Source of the DNA: Microcella humidisoli
Lineage (GTDB): Bacteria; Actinomycetota; Actinomycetes; Actinomycetales; Microbacteriaceae
DNA length: 64,000 nt
Direction: 5' to 3'
NCBI RefSeq assembly: GCF_024362325.1
Contig: NZ_CP101497.1
Location: forward strand, 1,860,001 to 1,924,000
The translations under genes were made by a program, and so were the position numbers. How positions within the stretch are numbered: the first letter of the stretch is position 1; the number at the start of each line of letters is the position of its first letter. Of this stretch, positions 17,247-26,348 are shown in pieces. A model generated the notes under the pieces. The model was not told the origin of the DNA, searched no databases, and worked only from the letters and a program-made list of their open reading frames with translations.

Positions 17247-19799
17247 GTGAAGGCGATCCGCCGCTTCACCGTCCGTACCGTCCTGCCCGAGTCGCTCGCC
17301 GCCGTCGCGGCGCTCGCCGCCAACCTGCGCTGGTCGTGGCACGAGCCCACCAAGGCGCTGTTCGCGCGCATCGACCCGCAGCGCTGGGAAGACCTGGACC
17401 ACGACCCCGTGGCACTGCTCGGCGCCGTCGACCCCGCCCGCCTCGACGAGCTCGCCGCCGACAGCGCGTTCATGGCCGAGGCCGAGGCGCTGCGCGCCGA
17501 CCTCACCGCCTACCTCGAGCAGCCGCGCTGGTACCAGTCGCTGCCCGACGCCCCGCAGCGCATCGCCTACTTCTCGCCCGAGTTCGGCATCGCCTCGGCG
17601 ATTCCGCAGTACTCGGGCGGTCTCGGCATCCTCGCCGGCGACCACCTCAAGAGCGCGAGCGACCTGGGCCTGCCGCTCATCGGCGTCGGCCTCTTCTACC
17701 GCGCCGGCTACTTCCGCCAGGCGATCGACCGCGACGGCTGGCAGAAGGAGAGCTACCCGCTCATCGACCCCGATGGACTCCCGATGCAGATGCTGCGCGA
17801 GCACGACGGCAGCGCCGTGCGCATCTCGCTGCGCCTGCCCGGCGGCGACGCCCTGCACGCGCGCGTCTGGCAGATGCAGGTCGGCCGCGTCGTGCTGCTG
17901 CTGCTCGACACCGACATCCACGACAACAGCGACGAGCTGCGCGGCGTGACCGATCGGCTCTACGGCGGCGGCGGCGAGCACCGACTGCTGCAGGAGCTGC
18001 TGCTCGGCATCGGCGGCGTGCGCGCGATCAAGCGCTACGTCGACGTCACCGGCACTCCCGCCCCCGAGGTGTTCCACACCAACGAGGGCCACGCCGGCTT
18101 CCTCGGCCTCGAGCGCATTAGCGACCTCATCGCCGAAGGCCTCTCGTTCACCGAGGCCCTCCAGGTCGTGCGCGCCGGCACGCTGTTCACCACCCACACG
18201 CCGGTTCCCGCCGGCATCGACCGCTTCGACGGCGAGCTCATCGAGCGCTACTTCTCGACCGATCTGCTGCCCGCCGTGAGCGCGCCCGACGTGCTCGCGC
18301 TCGGCACCGAGGACTACGAGGGCGGCGACCCCGCCGTCTTCAACATGGCGGTCATGGGCCTGCGCCTCGCCCAGCGCGCGAACGGCGTGAGCAAGCTGCA
18401 CGGCGACGTCTCGCGCGGCATGTTCGGCGCCCTCTGGGAGGGCTTCGATCAGGATGACGTGCCGATCACCTCGGTGACGAACGGCGTGCACGCCCCCACG
18501 TGGACCGATCCGCGCATGGTCGCGCTCGCGAAGGAGAAGCTCGGCACCTACGAGACCTCGTCGTGCGACTGGCGCTCTGAGGCCGTCACCGACGCCGACC
18601 TGTGGGCCGTGCGGCGCGCCATGCGCGAGCAGCTCGTGACCGACGCGCGCGAGCGTGTCACGGCGGCCTGGGCCGAGCAGAACCCGGGCGTCGCCGCGCC
18701 GAGCTGGATGGGCGAGCTGCTCGACCCCGACGTGCTGACGATCGGCTTCGCGCGCCGCGTGCCCACCTATAAGCGCCTGACCCTCATGCTGCACGACCCC
18801 GATCGCCTGCGCGCGCTGCTCACGCACCCCGAGCGCCCCGTGCAGCTCGTCATCGCGGGCAAGTCGCACCCCGCCGACGACAGCGGCAAGGCGCTCATCC
18901 AGAAGCTCGTGCAGTTCGCGGCCGATCCCGAGCTGCGCCGCCGCATCGTCTTCCTGCCGAACTACGACATCGGCATGGCGCGGCTGCTCTACCCGGGCAC
19001 CGACATCTGGCTGAACAACCCGCTGCGTCCGCTCGAGGCGTGCGGAACATCCGGCATGAAGGCGGCCCTCAACGGATCGCTGAACCTGTCGATCCTCGAC
19101 GGCTGGTGGAACGAGTACTACGACGCCGAGAACGGCTGGGCCATCCCCACGGCCGACGCCGCGGGCGACGGCGCCGAGCGCGACAAGCTCGAGGCCGAGG
19201 CCATGTACGACCTCATCGAGCACCAGATCGCGCCGCGCTACTACGACCGCGACGCCGAGGGTCTGCCGCGCCGCTGGCTGCAGAGCATCCGGCACACGCT
19301 CGCGACGCTCTCGCCCGAGCTCTCGGCCGACCGCATGGTGCGCGAGTACGTCGAGCGGCTCTACGTGCCCGCCGCGCACGCCGAGCGCGCCATCACGGCC
19401 GATGACCACCGGCCGGCGCGCGAGCTCGCGGCCTGGAAGGCGCGCGTCGCCGCCGAGTGGCCGCACGTGTCGGTCACGCACGTCGAGTCGGGCGGGGTGC
19501 AGTCGCCGCAGGTCGGCGACGAGCTCAAGGTGCGCGCGCACGTGCAGCTCGCGGGCCTCTCGCCCGACGACGTGCTCGTCGAGGTCGCCTTCGGGCGCGC
19601 CCGCAACGGCGACGACCTCGTGGATGTTCGGCGTCAGCCGCTCGAACTCGCCGAGCACGAGCTGGGCCAGCCCGCGACGTTCGTCGGCATGGTGCCGCTC
19701 GCACGCTCGGGATCGTTCGGCTACAACGTGCGGGTCACCCCGAAGCACGCGCTGCTCGCGAACCCGGCCGAGCTCGGCCTCGTCGCCGTCGCGCACTGA
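17247..19799 (+). CDS. glgP: Glycogen/alpha-glucan phosphorylase
   Basis: Releases glucose-1-phosphate from alpha-1,4-glucan chains (GT35). The 850-residue actinobacterial form begins KAIRRFTVRTVLPESL and has the expected N-terminal DUF3417-like region (NLRWSWHEPTKALFARID). The substrate-side stretch YFSPEFGIASAIPQYSGGLG follows, then VTNGVHAPTW and the PLP site ACGTSGMKAALNG with the pyridoxal Lys at about residue 605. GTG 17247 is preferred over ATG 17241: it lies 8 bases from GAGGAG and aligns with the MKA-RRFTVR start of relatives. Transcribed away from glgE, with a palindrome at its promoter. A hairpin follows the stop codon. Confidence 0.95.
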   Translation: MKAIRRFTVRTVLPESLAAVAALAANLRWSWHEPTKALFARIDPQRWEDLDHDPVALLGAVDPARLDELAADSAFMAEAEALRADLTAYLEQPRWYQSLPDAPQRIAYFSPEFGIASAIPQYSGGLGILAGDHLKSASDLGLPLIGVGLFYRAGYFRQAIDRDGWQKESYPLIDPDGLPMQMLREHDGSAVRISLRLPGGDALHARVWQMQVGRVVLLLLDTDIHDNSDELRGVTDRLYGGGGEHRLLQELLLGIGGVRAIKRYVDVTGTPAPEVFHTNEGHAGFLGLERISDLIAEGLSFTEALQVVRAGTLFTTHTPVPAGIDRFDGELIERYFSTDLLPAVSAPDVLALGTEDYEGGDPAVFNMAVMGLRLAQRANGVSKLHGDVSRGMFGALWEGFDQDDVPITSVTNGVHAPTWTDPRMVALAKEKLGTYETSSCDWRSEAVTDADLWAVRRAMREQLVTDARERVTAAWAEQNPGVAAPSWMGELLDPDVLTIGFARRVPTYKRLTLMLHDPDRLRALLTHPERPVQLVIAGKSHPADDSGKALIQKLVQFAADPELRRRIVFLPNYDIGMARLLYPGTDIWLNNPLRPLEACGTSGMKAALNGSLNLSILDGWWNEYYDAENGWAIPTADAAGDGAERDKLEAEAMYDLIEHQIAPRYYDRDAEGLPRRWLQSIRHTLATLSPELSADRMVREYVERLYVPAAHAERAITADDHRPARELAAWKARVAAEWPHVSVTHVESGGVQSPQVGDELKVRAHVQLAGLSPDDVLVEVAFGRARNGDDLVDVRRQPLELAEHELGQPATFVGMVPLARSGSFGYNVRVTPKHALLANPAELGLVAVAH

Positions 19800-19807
19800 T
19801 CGCTGGC

Positions 19808-19833
19808 GGCGGGGCGCTCGCGGGCGCCCCGCC
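19808..19833. terminator. Bidirectional hairpin terminator, 10-bp stem
   Basis: GGCGGGGCGC (19808-19817) pairs perfectly with GCGCCCCGCC (19824-19833) around a 6-base loop. It lies between the convergent glgP and YbaK-type genes. No T-run follows, as is common in actinobacteria. Confidence 0.6.
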
Positions 19834-19853
19834 GTCTGTGCCGCCGCCGCGGA

Positions 19854-20360
19854 TCAGCGGGCGATATCAGCCAGCTGACCGCTCGTGACGCGCAGCAGGT
19901 CGTCGGGCGCGAGCTCGATGTCGAAACCGCGCCGGCCGCCCGAGACGTAGACGGTCTCCCACAGCGCGGCCGTCTCGTCGAGCACCGTCGGCAGGGCGGC
20001 CTTCTGACCGATGGGCGAGATGCCGCCCACGACGTATCCGGTCTTGCGCTCGGCCACGGAGGGGTCGGCCATGACGGCGCGTTTGGCTCCGACGGCCGCG
20101 GCGAGCGACTTGAGGTCGAGCATCCCCGTGACCGGCACGATGCCGACGACGAGTCGGCCGTCCGCCTCGGCGAGCAGCGTCTTGAACACGCGGTCGGGGT
20201 CGAGCCCCAGCGCGTGCGCGGCCTCGAGGCCGTAGTTCGTGGTGGCGGGGTCGTGCGCGTACGTGTGCGCGGTGAACGGGATGCCCGCCGCGACGAGCGC
20301 CACCGTCGCGGGCGTGCCCGGCCCGCTCGCCCCGGGCCGCGCGCCCGCCTGCTTGACCAT
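19854..20360 (-). CDS. ybaK: YbaK/EbsC-type Cys-tRNA(Pro) deacylase
   Basis: A 168-residue single-domain YbaK/ProX editing protein that hydrolyses mischarged tRNA, best known for Cys-tRNA(Pro). Diagnostic stretches are VFKTLLAEADGRLVVGIVPV, with the catalytic-type Lys in KTL (near residue 60), and TGYVVGGISPIGQK near residue 110, typical of the bacterial YbaK group. ATG 20360 is chosen because it fits the family N-terminus; a GTG at 20375, directly after the glgX stop, would add five residues. Adjacency to glgX is probably only co-transcription; no functional tie to glycogen is evident. Confidence 0.9.
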   Translation of the reverse strand: MVKQAGARPGASGPGTPATVALVAAGIPFTAHTYAHDPATTNYGLEAAHALGLDPDRVFKTLLAEADGRLVVGIVPVTGMLDLKSLAAAVGAKRAVMADPSVAERKTGYVVGGISPIGQKAALPTVLDETAALWETVYVSGGRRGFDIELAPDDLLRVTSGQLADIAR

Positions 20361-20375
20361 GCCCCGACCGTGCAC

Positions 20376-22424
20376 TCAGCCGTGCGCGCGGAACAGCAGC
20401 ATCGACGCGGGGCCGACCGCGAGGGTCTCGCCCGGGGCGTGCTCGGAGACGAGCTCGCTGATGTCGTCGTGCGAGCTGTCCCACAGCAGCGTGTAGCCGT
20501 CGACGCCCTCGTGCGCGGGAAGCGTGACCTCCACGGGCTCCTCGATGCCGTGCACGATGAGCAGGATGCGGTTGAACTCTTCGAACTCGGGCGTCGAGGC
20601 GGCGAGGTACTGCAGGGTGCGCTCGGCGGGGGAGTCCCAGTCCTCCATCGTCATCGCGAGGCCCTCTTTGTTGTACCAGTCCATCTGGGTCGCGTTCGGC
20701 ACCGTCTCGCCCCAGCGGCCGTAGCGCACGGGGCGCAGGGCGGGGTTCTCGCGGCGAAGCCGCAGCAGGCGCTGCACGACGCGGTACAGGTCCTGCTGCC
20801 AGCCCTCGTGATTCCAGTCGAGCCAGGTGAGCTCGCTGTCGTGGCAGTAGGCGTTGTTGTTGCCCCGCTGGCTGCGGCCCACCTCATCGCCCGCCGTGAT
20901 CATGGGCATGCCGGCGCTCAGCAGCAGGGTCGCCATGAGGTTGCGCATGGCCTTGCGCCGCGCCGTCGTGATGGCCGGGTCGTCGGTGAGTCCTTCCACT
21001 CCGAAGTTGTAGGAGCGGTTGTTGTCGGTGCCGTCGCGGTTGTCTTCGCCGTTGCCGATGTTGTGCTTGACGTTGTAGGCGGTCAGATCGGCCACGGTGA
21101 AGCCGTCGTGCGCCGTGATGAAGTTGACGCTCGCGAGCGGCCCGCGCTCGTGGGCGAAGACGTGGGCGCTGCCGGTGATGCGCCGTGCGAGCGACCCGAT
21201 GCCTTCGGGCGCCGTGCCGTGCTCCCGAGCTGCGCCGGCATCCGTCAGCCAGAAGGCGCGCGCGCGATCGCGGAACCCGTCGTTCCACTCGTGGTAGCCG
21301 TGCGGGAAGTGGCCGACCTGCCAGCCGCCCATGCCGACATCCCAGGGCTCGGAGATCATCTTGACGCCCTGCAGCGCCGGGTCGTCGAGGATCGCCCGCA
21401 GCAGGGGATGCTCGGGGTCGAACTCGGCGTTCGCCCCGCGTCCCAGAGTGGCCATGAGGTCGAAGCGGAAGCCGTCGACCTGCACCTCGTTCGCCCAGTA
21501 GCGCAGCGAGTCGAGCACGAGGCGCTGCGCGGCCGGGAGCGAGAAGTCGATCGTGTTGCCGCAGCCCGTCGTATCGATGTAGGCGCCCTCGGGGGTCTGC
21601 CGGTAGTAGCTCGCGGCATCGATGCCGCGGAAGCTCGTCGTCGGACCCTCCGGTCCTTCCTCCGAGGTGTGGTTGTAGACGACGTCGAGCACGACCTCGA
21701 GACCCGCCTCGTGCAGCAGCTTGACCATGCCCTTGAACTCGCGCAGCACCGCGCCCGTGCCGCCGAACTGCGCCGAGCGGGTGGCGTACGCCGCGTGCGG
21801 CGTGAAGAAGTTGAGCGTGTTGTAGCCCCAGTAGTTGACGAGCCCCTGGCCTTGCAGTCGCTGCTCGCTCACGAACTGGTGCACCGGCAGCAGCTCGATG
21901 GTCGTGATGCCGAGCTCTTTCAGGTAGCCGATCGTCGCGGGGTGGGCGAGCCCGGCGTAGGTGCCACGCAGCTCGTCGGGCAGCTCGGGGGCGAGCTTCG
22001 TGAGGCCCTTGACGTGCGCCTCGTAGAGCACCGTGTGATCGAGGGGGATGCGCGGCTTCTGCACGCCCGCCCAGTCGAAGGCGTCATCCTGCACGTAGCC
22101 GCGCCAGTCGCCATCGGGCGTGCGCGCGAGACCGCGCGCGTAGGGGTCGAGCAGCACGCGCTCGGGGTCGAAGGCGTGGGTCGGCCCCGTGGGGCCGTCG
22201 ACGCGAAGGCCGTAGCGCACACCCGGGGCGAGCGACCGGGTCGTGATGTGCCAGATGCCCGATTTCATGCGGTGCAGGTCGTGGGTCTCGGCGATCCACG
22301 TCGGGTCGTCGGGCGCGAAGATGCACAGCTCGACGGCGGTCGCGTGAGCGCTGAACACCCGCAACTCGCCGCCGCGGGCGGTCTGCCGCACGCCGAGATG
22401 CCCGAGGGGGTCGTTCGAGGCCAT
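20376..22424 (-). CDS. glgX: Glycogen debranching enzyme
   Basis: Isoamylase-type GH13_11 enzyme that removes the alpha-1,6 stubs left by phosphorylase, so it works with GlgP. 682 residues: an N-terminal CBM48-like domain (SAHATAVELCIFAPDD), then the barrel with GVRYGLRVDGP, DVVYNHTSEEG and VDGFRFDLMATLGR (nucleophile Asp near residue 320). MISEPWDVGMGGWQVGHFP holds the acid Glu, and NFITAHDGFTVADLTAYN the transition-state Asp. ATG start at 22424 lies 7 bases after a TAGCCT -10 element (22432-22437, minus strand), so the transcript is leaderless. The stop abuts the possible start of the YbaK gene. Divergent from the cysteine desulfurase. Confidence 0.96.
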   Translation of the reverse strand: MASNDPLGHLGVRQTARGGELRVFSAHATAVELCIFAPDDPTWIAETHDLHRMKSGIWHITTRSLAPGVRYGLRVDGPTGPTHAFDPERVLLDPYARGLARTPDGDWRGYVQDDAFDWAGVQKPRIPLDHTVLYEAHVKGLTKLAPELPDELRGTYAGLAHPATIGYLKELGITTIELLPVHQFVSEQRLQGQGLVNYWGYNTLNFFTPHAAYATRSAQFGGTGAVLREFKGMVKLLHEAGLEVVLDVVYNHTSEEGPEGPTTSFRGIDAASYYRQTPEGAYIDTTGCGNTIDFSLPAAQRLVLDSLRYWANEVQVDGFRFDLMATLGRGANAEFDPEHPLLRAILDDPALQGVKMISEPWDVGMGGWQVGHFPHGYHEWNDGFRDRARAFWLTDAGAAREHGTAPEGIGSLARRITGSAHVFAHERGPLASVNFITAHDGFTVADLTAYNVKHNIGNGEDNRDGTDNNRSYNFGVEGLTDDPAITTARRKAMRNLMATLLLSAGMPMITAGDEVGRSQRGNNNAYCHDSELTWLDWNHEGWQQDLYRVVQRLLRLRRENPALRPVRYGRWGETVPNATQMDWYNKEGLAMTMEDWDSPAERTLQYLAASTPEFEEFNRILLIVHGIEEPVEVTLPAHEGVDGYTLLWDSSHDDISELVSEHAPGETLAVGPASMLLFRAHG

Positions 22425-22501
22425 GCGTCTTAGGCTAGGTCAACGCGAGACGAGCGCTGTTCACCGCCGCCGCATCGACCGTGCGCCGAGAGGAGGCCCG
22501 C

Positions 22502-23743
22502 GTGATCTACCTCGACCATGCCGCCACCTCACCCATGCCGGCCGCCGTTCGCGACGCCTACGTCGAGGCGCTGCAGCTCGTCGGCAACCCTTCGTCGATC
22601 CATGGGGCGGGCCAGCGTGCGCGCGCCGCGGTCGACGACGCGCGGGCCCGCATCGCCTCCACGCTCGGAGTCGACGCGATCGAGCTCACGCTCACGGGTG
22701 GAGGCACCGAGGCGGTCAACCTCGCCATCAAGGGGATGTTCTGGGCGCGCAACGCGAGCGCCTCCCGACGACGCATCCTCGTGCCGCGCACCGAGCACCA
22801 CGCGGCGCTCGACGCCGTCGAATGGCTCGCCGCGCACGAGGGGGCCGAGCTCACGTGGCTCGAGGTCGACGCGCTCGGTCGGCTGCTGCTCGACGGCTTT
22901 TCGGAGGCGCTCGGCGACGGATCCGATGTCGCCCTGCTCACGATGCTGCACGCCAACAACGAGGTGGGCACGCTGCAGCCGGTGGCCGAGGCCGCCGCGC
23001 TCGCCGCGGCCGTCGCCGTGCCCGTGCACGTCGACGCGATCGCGGCCTACGGGCAGGTGCAGCTCGATCCGCTGCCGCCGGGGGTCTCGGCGCTCTCGAT
23101 CTCGGCGCACAAGATCGGCGGCCCGGTCGGGGTCGGGGCGCTCGTGCTGCGCCGTGGTGCCGAGGTCGTGCCGCTGCAGCACGGCGGCGGGCAGCAGCGC
23201 GGGCGATCGGGAACCATGGACGCCGCGGGCGCTGTGGCTTTCGCCGTCGCGGCCGAGCTCGCGCACGCCGAGCTCGCCGAGCGGGCCGCGCACAAGCGTG
23301 CGCTGCGGGAGCGGCTTGCGGCGGGCATCCGGAGCGCGGTGCCGCAGGCCGTGCTGCATGGTGCCGCCGGCACCGCGGCTGCCGGCACCGCGGCCGCCGA
23401 GCCCGACCCCGTGCGAGCCGCAGAGCTCGACGCGCTCGCTCTGCCCGGCACGCTGCACCTGACGGTGCCCGGCGCCGAGGGCGACTCGCTGCTCATGTTG
23501 CTCGACGCGCGCGGCATCGCCGTCTCGACCGGCTCGGCCTGCCAGGCCGGGGTGCCCGAACCCAGCCACGTGCTGCTCGCGATGGGTCTCAGCGAGGCGG
23601 ATGCTCGCGGCGCGCTGCGCATCACGATCGGCCCGGCGACGACGGTCGACGAGATCGACGCCCTGCTCGCCGCGCTGCCCGAGGCGGTCGAGCGTGCGCA
23701 GGCAGCGGGGCTCGCAGGGCAGCAGCCGCGCCTCGGGCGCTAA
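22502..23743 (+). CDS. Cysteine desulfurase (IscS/NifS family)
   Basis: PLP enzyme that takes sulfur from cysteine; next to mnmA it most likely feeds tRNA thiolation and perhaps Fe-S assembly. 413 residues. Family landmarks: start VIYLDHAATSPMP, the conserved TEHHAALD, HANNEVGTLQP, the PLP Lys (about 204) in SAHKIGGPVGVGAL, and the catalytic loop STGSACQAGVPEPSHVLLAMG with the active Cys at about 347. GTG 22502 is chosen because AGAGGAGG lies just upstream and the family starts at this point. An insertion rich in Ala (AAGTAAAGTAAAEPDP) near residue 300 is a local expansion. Mostly co-directional with mnmA, 106 bases apart. Confidence 0.94.
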   Translation: MIYLDHAATSPMPAAVRDAYVEALQLVGNPSSIHGAGQRARAAVDDARARIASTLGVDAIELTLTGGGTEAVNLAIKGMFWARNASASRRRILVPRTEHHAALDAVEWLAAHEGAELTWLEVDALGRLLLDGFSEALGDGSDVALLTMLHANNEVGTLQPVAEAAALAAAVAVPVHVDAIAAYGQVQLDPLPPGVSALSISAHKIGGPVGVGALVLRRGAEVVPLQHGGGQQRGRSGTMDAAGAVAFAVAAELAHAELAERAAHKRALRERLAAGIRSAVPQAVLHGAAGTAAAGTAAAEPDPVRAAELDALALPGTLHLTVPGAEGDSLLMLLDARGIAVSTGSACQAGVPEPSHVLLAMGLSEADARGALRITIGPATTVDEIDALLAALPEAVERAQAAGLAGQQPRLGR

Positions 23744-23837
23744 AGTCGCTGCGCCTCCGCCGCCGAGAGCGTCGCGCCTCGGGCGGTGAGCGCGGTCTCG
23801 CCGACCGTGCGCCGAGCATCCACCCGGCGGCGCCGCG

Positions 23838-23843
23838 TACCCT
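23838..23843 (+). promoter_or_regulatory. leaderless -10 element of mnmA (TACCCT)
   Basis: TACCCT ends 6 bases before ATG 23850. The intervening GGAGGC could also serve as a ribosome site for read-through transcripts from the upstream gene. Confidence 0.45.
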
Positions 23844-23849
23844 GGAGGC

Positions 23850-25064
23850 ATGCGGGTTCTGGCAGCGATGAGCGGCGGCGTCGATAGCGCCGTCGCGGCT
23901 GCGCGCGCCGTCGACGCGGGCCACGACGTCGTCGGCGTGCACCTCGCGCTCAGCCGCATGCCCGGCACGCTGCGCACCGGCAGCCGTGGCTGCTGCACGA
24001 TCGAAGACAGCCTCGATGCGCGTCGCGCGGCCGAACTGCTGGGCATCCCGTTCTACGTCTGGGACTTCAGCGAGCGCTTCCGGGCCGACGTCGTCGACGA
24101 CTTCATCGCCGAGTACGCCGCGGGCCGCACCCCCAACCCCTGCATGCGCTGCAACGAGCGCATCAAGTTCGCCGCGGTGCTCGAGAAGGCGCTCGCCCTT
24201 GGATTCGACGCGGTCGCGACCGGGCACTACGCCCACATCGTCACCGACGAGGCTGGCAACCGCGAGCTGCACCGCGCTTCCGATGAGGCGAAAGACCAGT
24301 CGTACGTGCTCGGCGTGCTGACGACCGAGCAGCTCGCGCACGCGATGTTCCCGCTCGGCACGACGCCGTCGAAGGCCGTCGTGCGCGCCGAGGCGGCCGC
24401 GCGCGGGCTCACGGTCGCGCAGAAGCCCGACAGTCACGACATCTGCTTCATCCCGGACGGCGATACGCGCGGCTGGCTCGCCGACCGCATCGAGCCCGTC
24501 GAGGGCGCGATCGTCGACCGGTCCGGGGCCATCGTCGGTGCGCACGATGGGGCGACGAGCTTCACCGTCGGTCAGCGGCGCGGACTCAACCTCGGCGTAC
24601 CTGCGCCCGATGGTCGTCCGCGCTTCGTGCTCGAGGTGCGCCCGCGCACGAACGAGGTCGTCGTCGGGCCGCGCGAGGCGCTCGCGATCCGCGAGCTCGC
24701 CGGGCGCCGCTTCACGTGGGCGGGGCTCGACCCGATCGCGAGCGGCATCACGAGCGCTGATCTTGCTGCTGATCCCGCCCCCGACCCCGATGCTCCGGAT
24801 GCCCTCCTCCCGTTCGACTGCCACGTGCAGGTGCGGGCTCACGCCGACCCCGTGCCCGCGGTCGCCCGCGTGATCGTGGTACCCGCCGAGGCCGACGAGC
24901 CGGATGCGCCCGCGAGCCGCGAGCTCGTCGTCGAGGTGCACGAGCCGCTGCTCGGCGTCGCGCCGGGGCAGACGGCCGTGATCTACGTGGGGACGCGCGT
25001 GCTCGGCCAGTGCACGATCGACCGCACGGTCAGCGCTGTGCCGGTGGGGTCTGCCGCTCTCTAG
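23850..25064 (+). CDS. mnmA: tRNA-specific 2-thiouridylase
   Basis: Thiolates U34 of Lys/Glu/Gln tRNAs using sulfur from a cysteine desulfurase. 404 residues. The PP-loop [11 protein letters not shown] opens the protein, [20 protein letters not shown] follows, and the two catalytic cysteines sit in PNPCMRC (Cys about 98) and SHDICF (Cys about 199). GHYAHIV and the [10 protein letters not shown] strand are also present. It is about 35-40 residues longer than the common length because of Asp/Pro/Ala-rich inserts near residue 310 and in the last domain. It follows the desulfurase, the expected partner. Its TAG stop codon is also the first half of the TAGACT promoter box of the next gene. Confidence 0.95.
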   Translation: MRVLAAMSGGVDSAVAAARAVDAGHDVVGVHLALSRMPGTLRTGSRGCCTIEDSLDARRAAELLGIPFYVWDFSERFRADVVDDFIAEYAAGRTPNPCMRCNERIKFAAVLEKALALGFDAVATGHYAHIVTDEAGNRELHRASDEAKDQSYVLGVLTTEQLAHAMFPLGTTPSKAVVRAEAAARGLTVAQKPDSHDICFIPDGDTRGWLADRIEPVEGAIVDRSGAIVGAHDGATSFTVGQRRGLNLGVPAPDGRPRFVLEVRPRTNEVVVGPREALAIRELAGRRFTWAGLDPIASGITSADLAADPAPDPDAPDALLPFDCHVQVRAHADPVPAVARVIVVPAEADEPDAPASRELVVEVHEPLLGVAPGQTAVIYVGTRVLGQCTIDRTVSAVPVGSAAL

Positions 25065-25067
25065 ACT
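25062..25067 (+). promoter_or_regulatory. leaderless -10 element TAGACT
   Basis: TAGACT overlaps the mnmA stop codon and ends 6 bases before GTG 25074. Confidence 0.5.
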
Positions 25068-25073
25068 GGCGCC

Positions 25074-26348
25074 GTGACCGCCGAGCTGCTGCGCCTGAGC
25101 GATGTCCCGCGCGAGCGCCCGGGCGCTGACCCCGCCGCCTTCTGGCCGCGGCTCACCGCGGCGACGGCGCACCTCGACCCGCCGCTCGGCGTCATCGATC
25201 GCGCGGCCCTCGCGTACAACGCCGCCGACCTCGTGCGTCGTGCCGGGGGAGTACCGATCCGGGTGGCGAGCAAGTCGATCCGCGTGCGCGGCGTGCTCGA
25301 TGCCGTGCTCGCGCGCCCCGGCTTCGCGGGAGTGCTCGCCTACACGCTGCCCGAGGCGCTGTGGCTCGCCGACCCCAGCCAGCCCGGCGGCGGCATCGAC
25401 GACGTCGTGCTCGGATACCCCACAACCGATCGCGCGGCCCTCGCGCGGCTCGCCGCCGACGAGCAGCTCGCCGCGCGCGTGACGCTCATGATCGACGACG
25501 TCGCCCACCTCGACCTGGTCGACGCGGTCGTCGCGCCGGGGGCGCGGCCGAGCATCCGCATCGCCCTCGAGCTCGATGCGAGCTGGCGCGGCCCGCTCGG
25601 CCACCTCGGCGTGCGCCGCAGCCCGCTGCACGAGCCGGCGCAGCTCGCCGCCCTCGCCCGTGCGGTCACCGAGCGCCCCGGCTTCACGCTCGTCGGCGTC
25701 ATGGCCTACGAGGCGCAGATCGCGGGACTCGGCGACGCGCCTCCGGGCCGCCCCCTGCGCGGCGCGCTCGTGCGCGGCATCCAGCGCCGATCGCGCGCCG
25801 AGCTCGCCGAGCGTCGCGGGCGCGCGATCGCGGCGGTGCGCGCCGTCGCCGAGGAGGCCGGCACGCCCCTGCAGTTCGTCAACGGCGGCGGCACCGGGTC
25901 GCTCGAGTCGACCGCCGCCGACCCGAGCGTCACCGAGCTCGCCGCCGGCAGCGGCCTCCTCGGCCCGCACCTGTTCGACACCTATCGCGGCTTCACGCCC
26001 GCGCCGGCGGCGGCCTTCGCGCTGCCCGTCGTGCGGCGCCCGACCGACGGCATCGTCACGCTGCTCGGCGGCGGCTGGATCGCGAGCGGGCCACCCGCCG
26101 CCGACCGTCTGCCGCAGGTGGTCTGGCCCGAGGGGTTCCGGATGCTCGGCGCCGAGGGTGCCGGCGAGGTGCAGACTCCGCTGCGCGGGCCGGCCGCCCG
26201 CACGCTGCCCGTCGGCGACCGGGTCTGGCTGCGCCACACGAAAGCCGGAGAGCTCGCCGAGCACCTCGATGCCTACGTCGTCGTCGACGGCGAGCGGGCG
26301 ACGGGCGAGCTGCCGACGTACCGCGGCGAAGGGAAGGTGTTTTTGTGA
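25074..26348 (+). CDS. PLP enzyme, alanine-racemase/D-threonine-aldolase fold (amino acid deaminase/aldolase)
   Basis: A 424-residue protein with the N-terminal alanine-racemase barrel. LGVIDRAALAYNAADLVRRAG leads to the pyridoxal Lys in IRVASKSIRV (near residue 67), then MAYEAQIAGLGD and VNGGGTGSLEST, which bind the cofactor phosphate. The C-terminal beta domain ends GDRVWLRHTKAGELAEHLD, which carries a metal-type His as in D-threonine aldolases. Probably acts on a D-amino acid or D-hydroxy amino acid. Starts leaderless at GTG 25074 and overlaps the FAD oxidase by four bases (GTGA). The constant pairing of these two genes in actinobacteria suggests a joint pathway that is not characterised. 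Confidence 0.82.
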   Translation: MTAELLRLSDVPRERPGADPAAFWPRLTAATAHLDPPLGVIDRAALAYNAADLVRRAGGVPIRVASKSIRVRGVLDAVLARPGFAGVLAYTLPEALWLADPSQPGGGIDDVVLGYPTTDRAALARLAADEQLAARVTLMIDDVAHLDLVDAVVAPGARPSIRIALELDASWRGPLGHLGVRRSPLHEPAQLAALARAVTERPGFTLVGVMAYEAQIAGLGDAPPGRPLRGALVRGIQRRSRAELAERRGRAIAAVRAVAEEAGTPLQFVNGGGTGSLESTAADPSVTELAAGSGLLGPHLFDTYRGFTPAPAAAFALPVVRRPTDGIVTLLGGGWIASGPPAADRLPQVVWPEGFRMLGAEGAGEVQTPLRGPAARTLPVGDRVWLRHTKAGELAEHLDAYVVVDGERATGELPTYRGEGKVFL

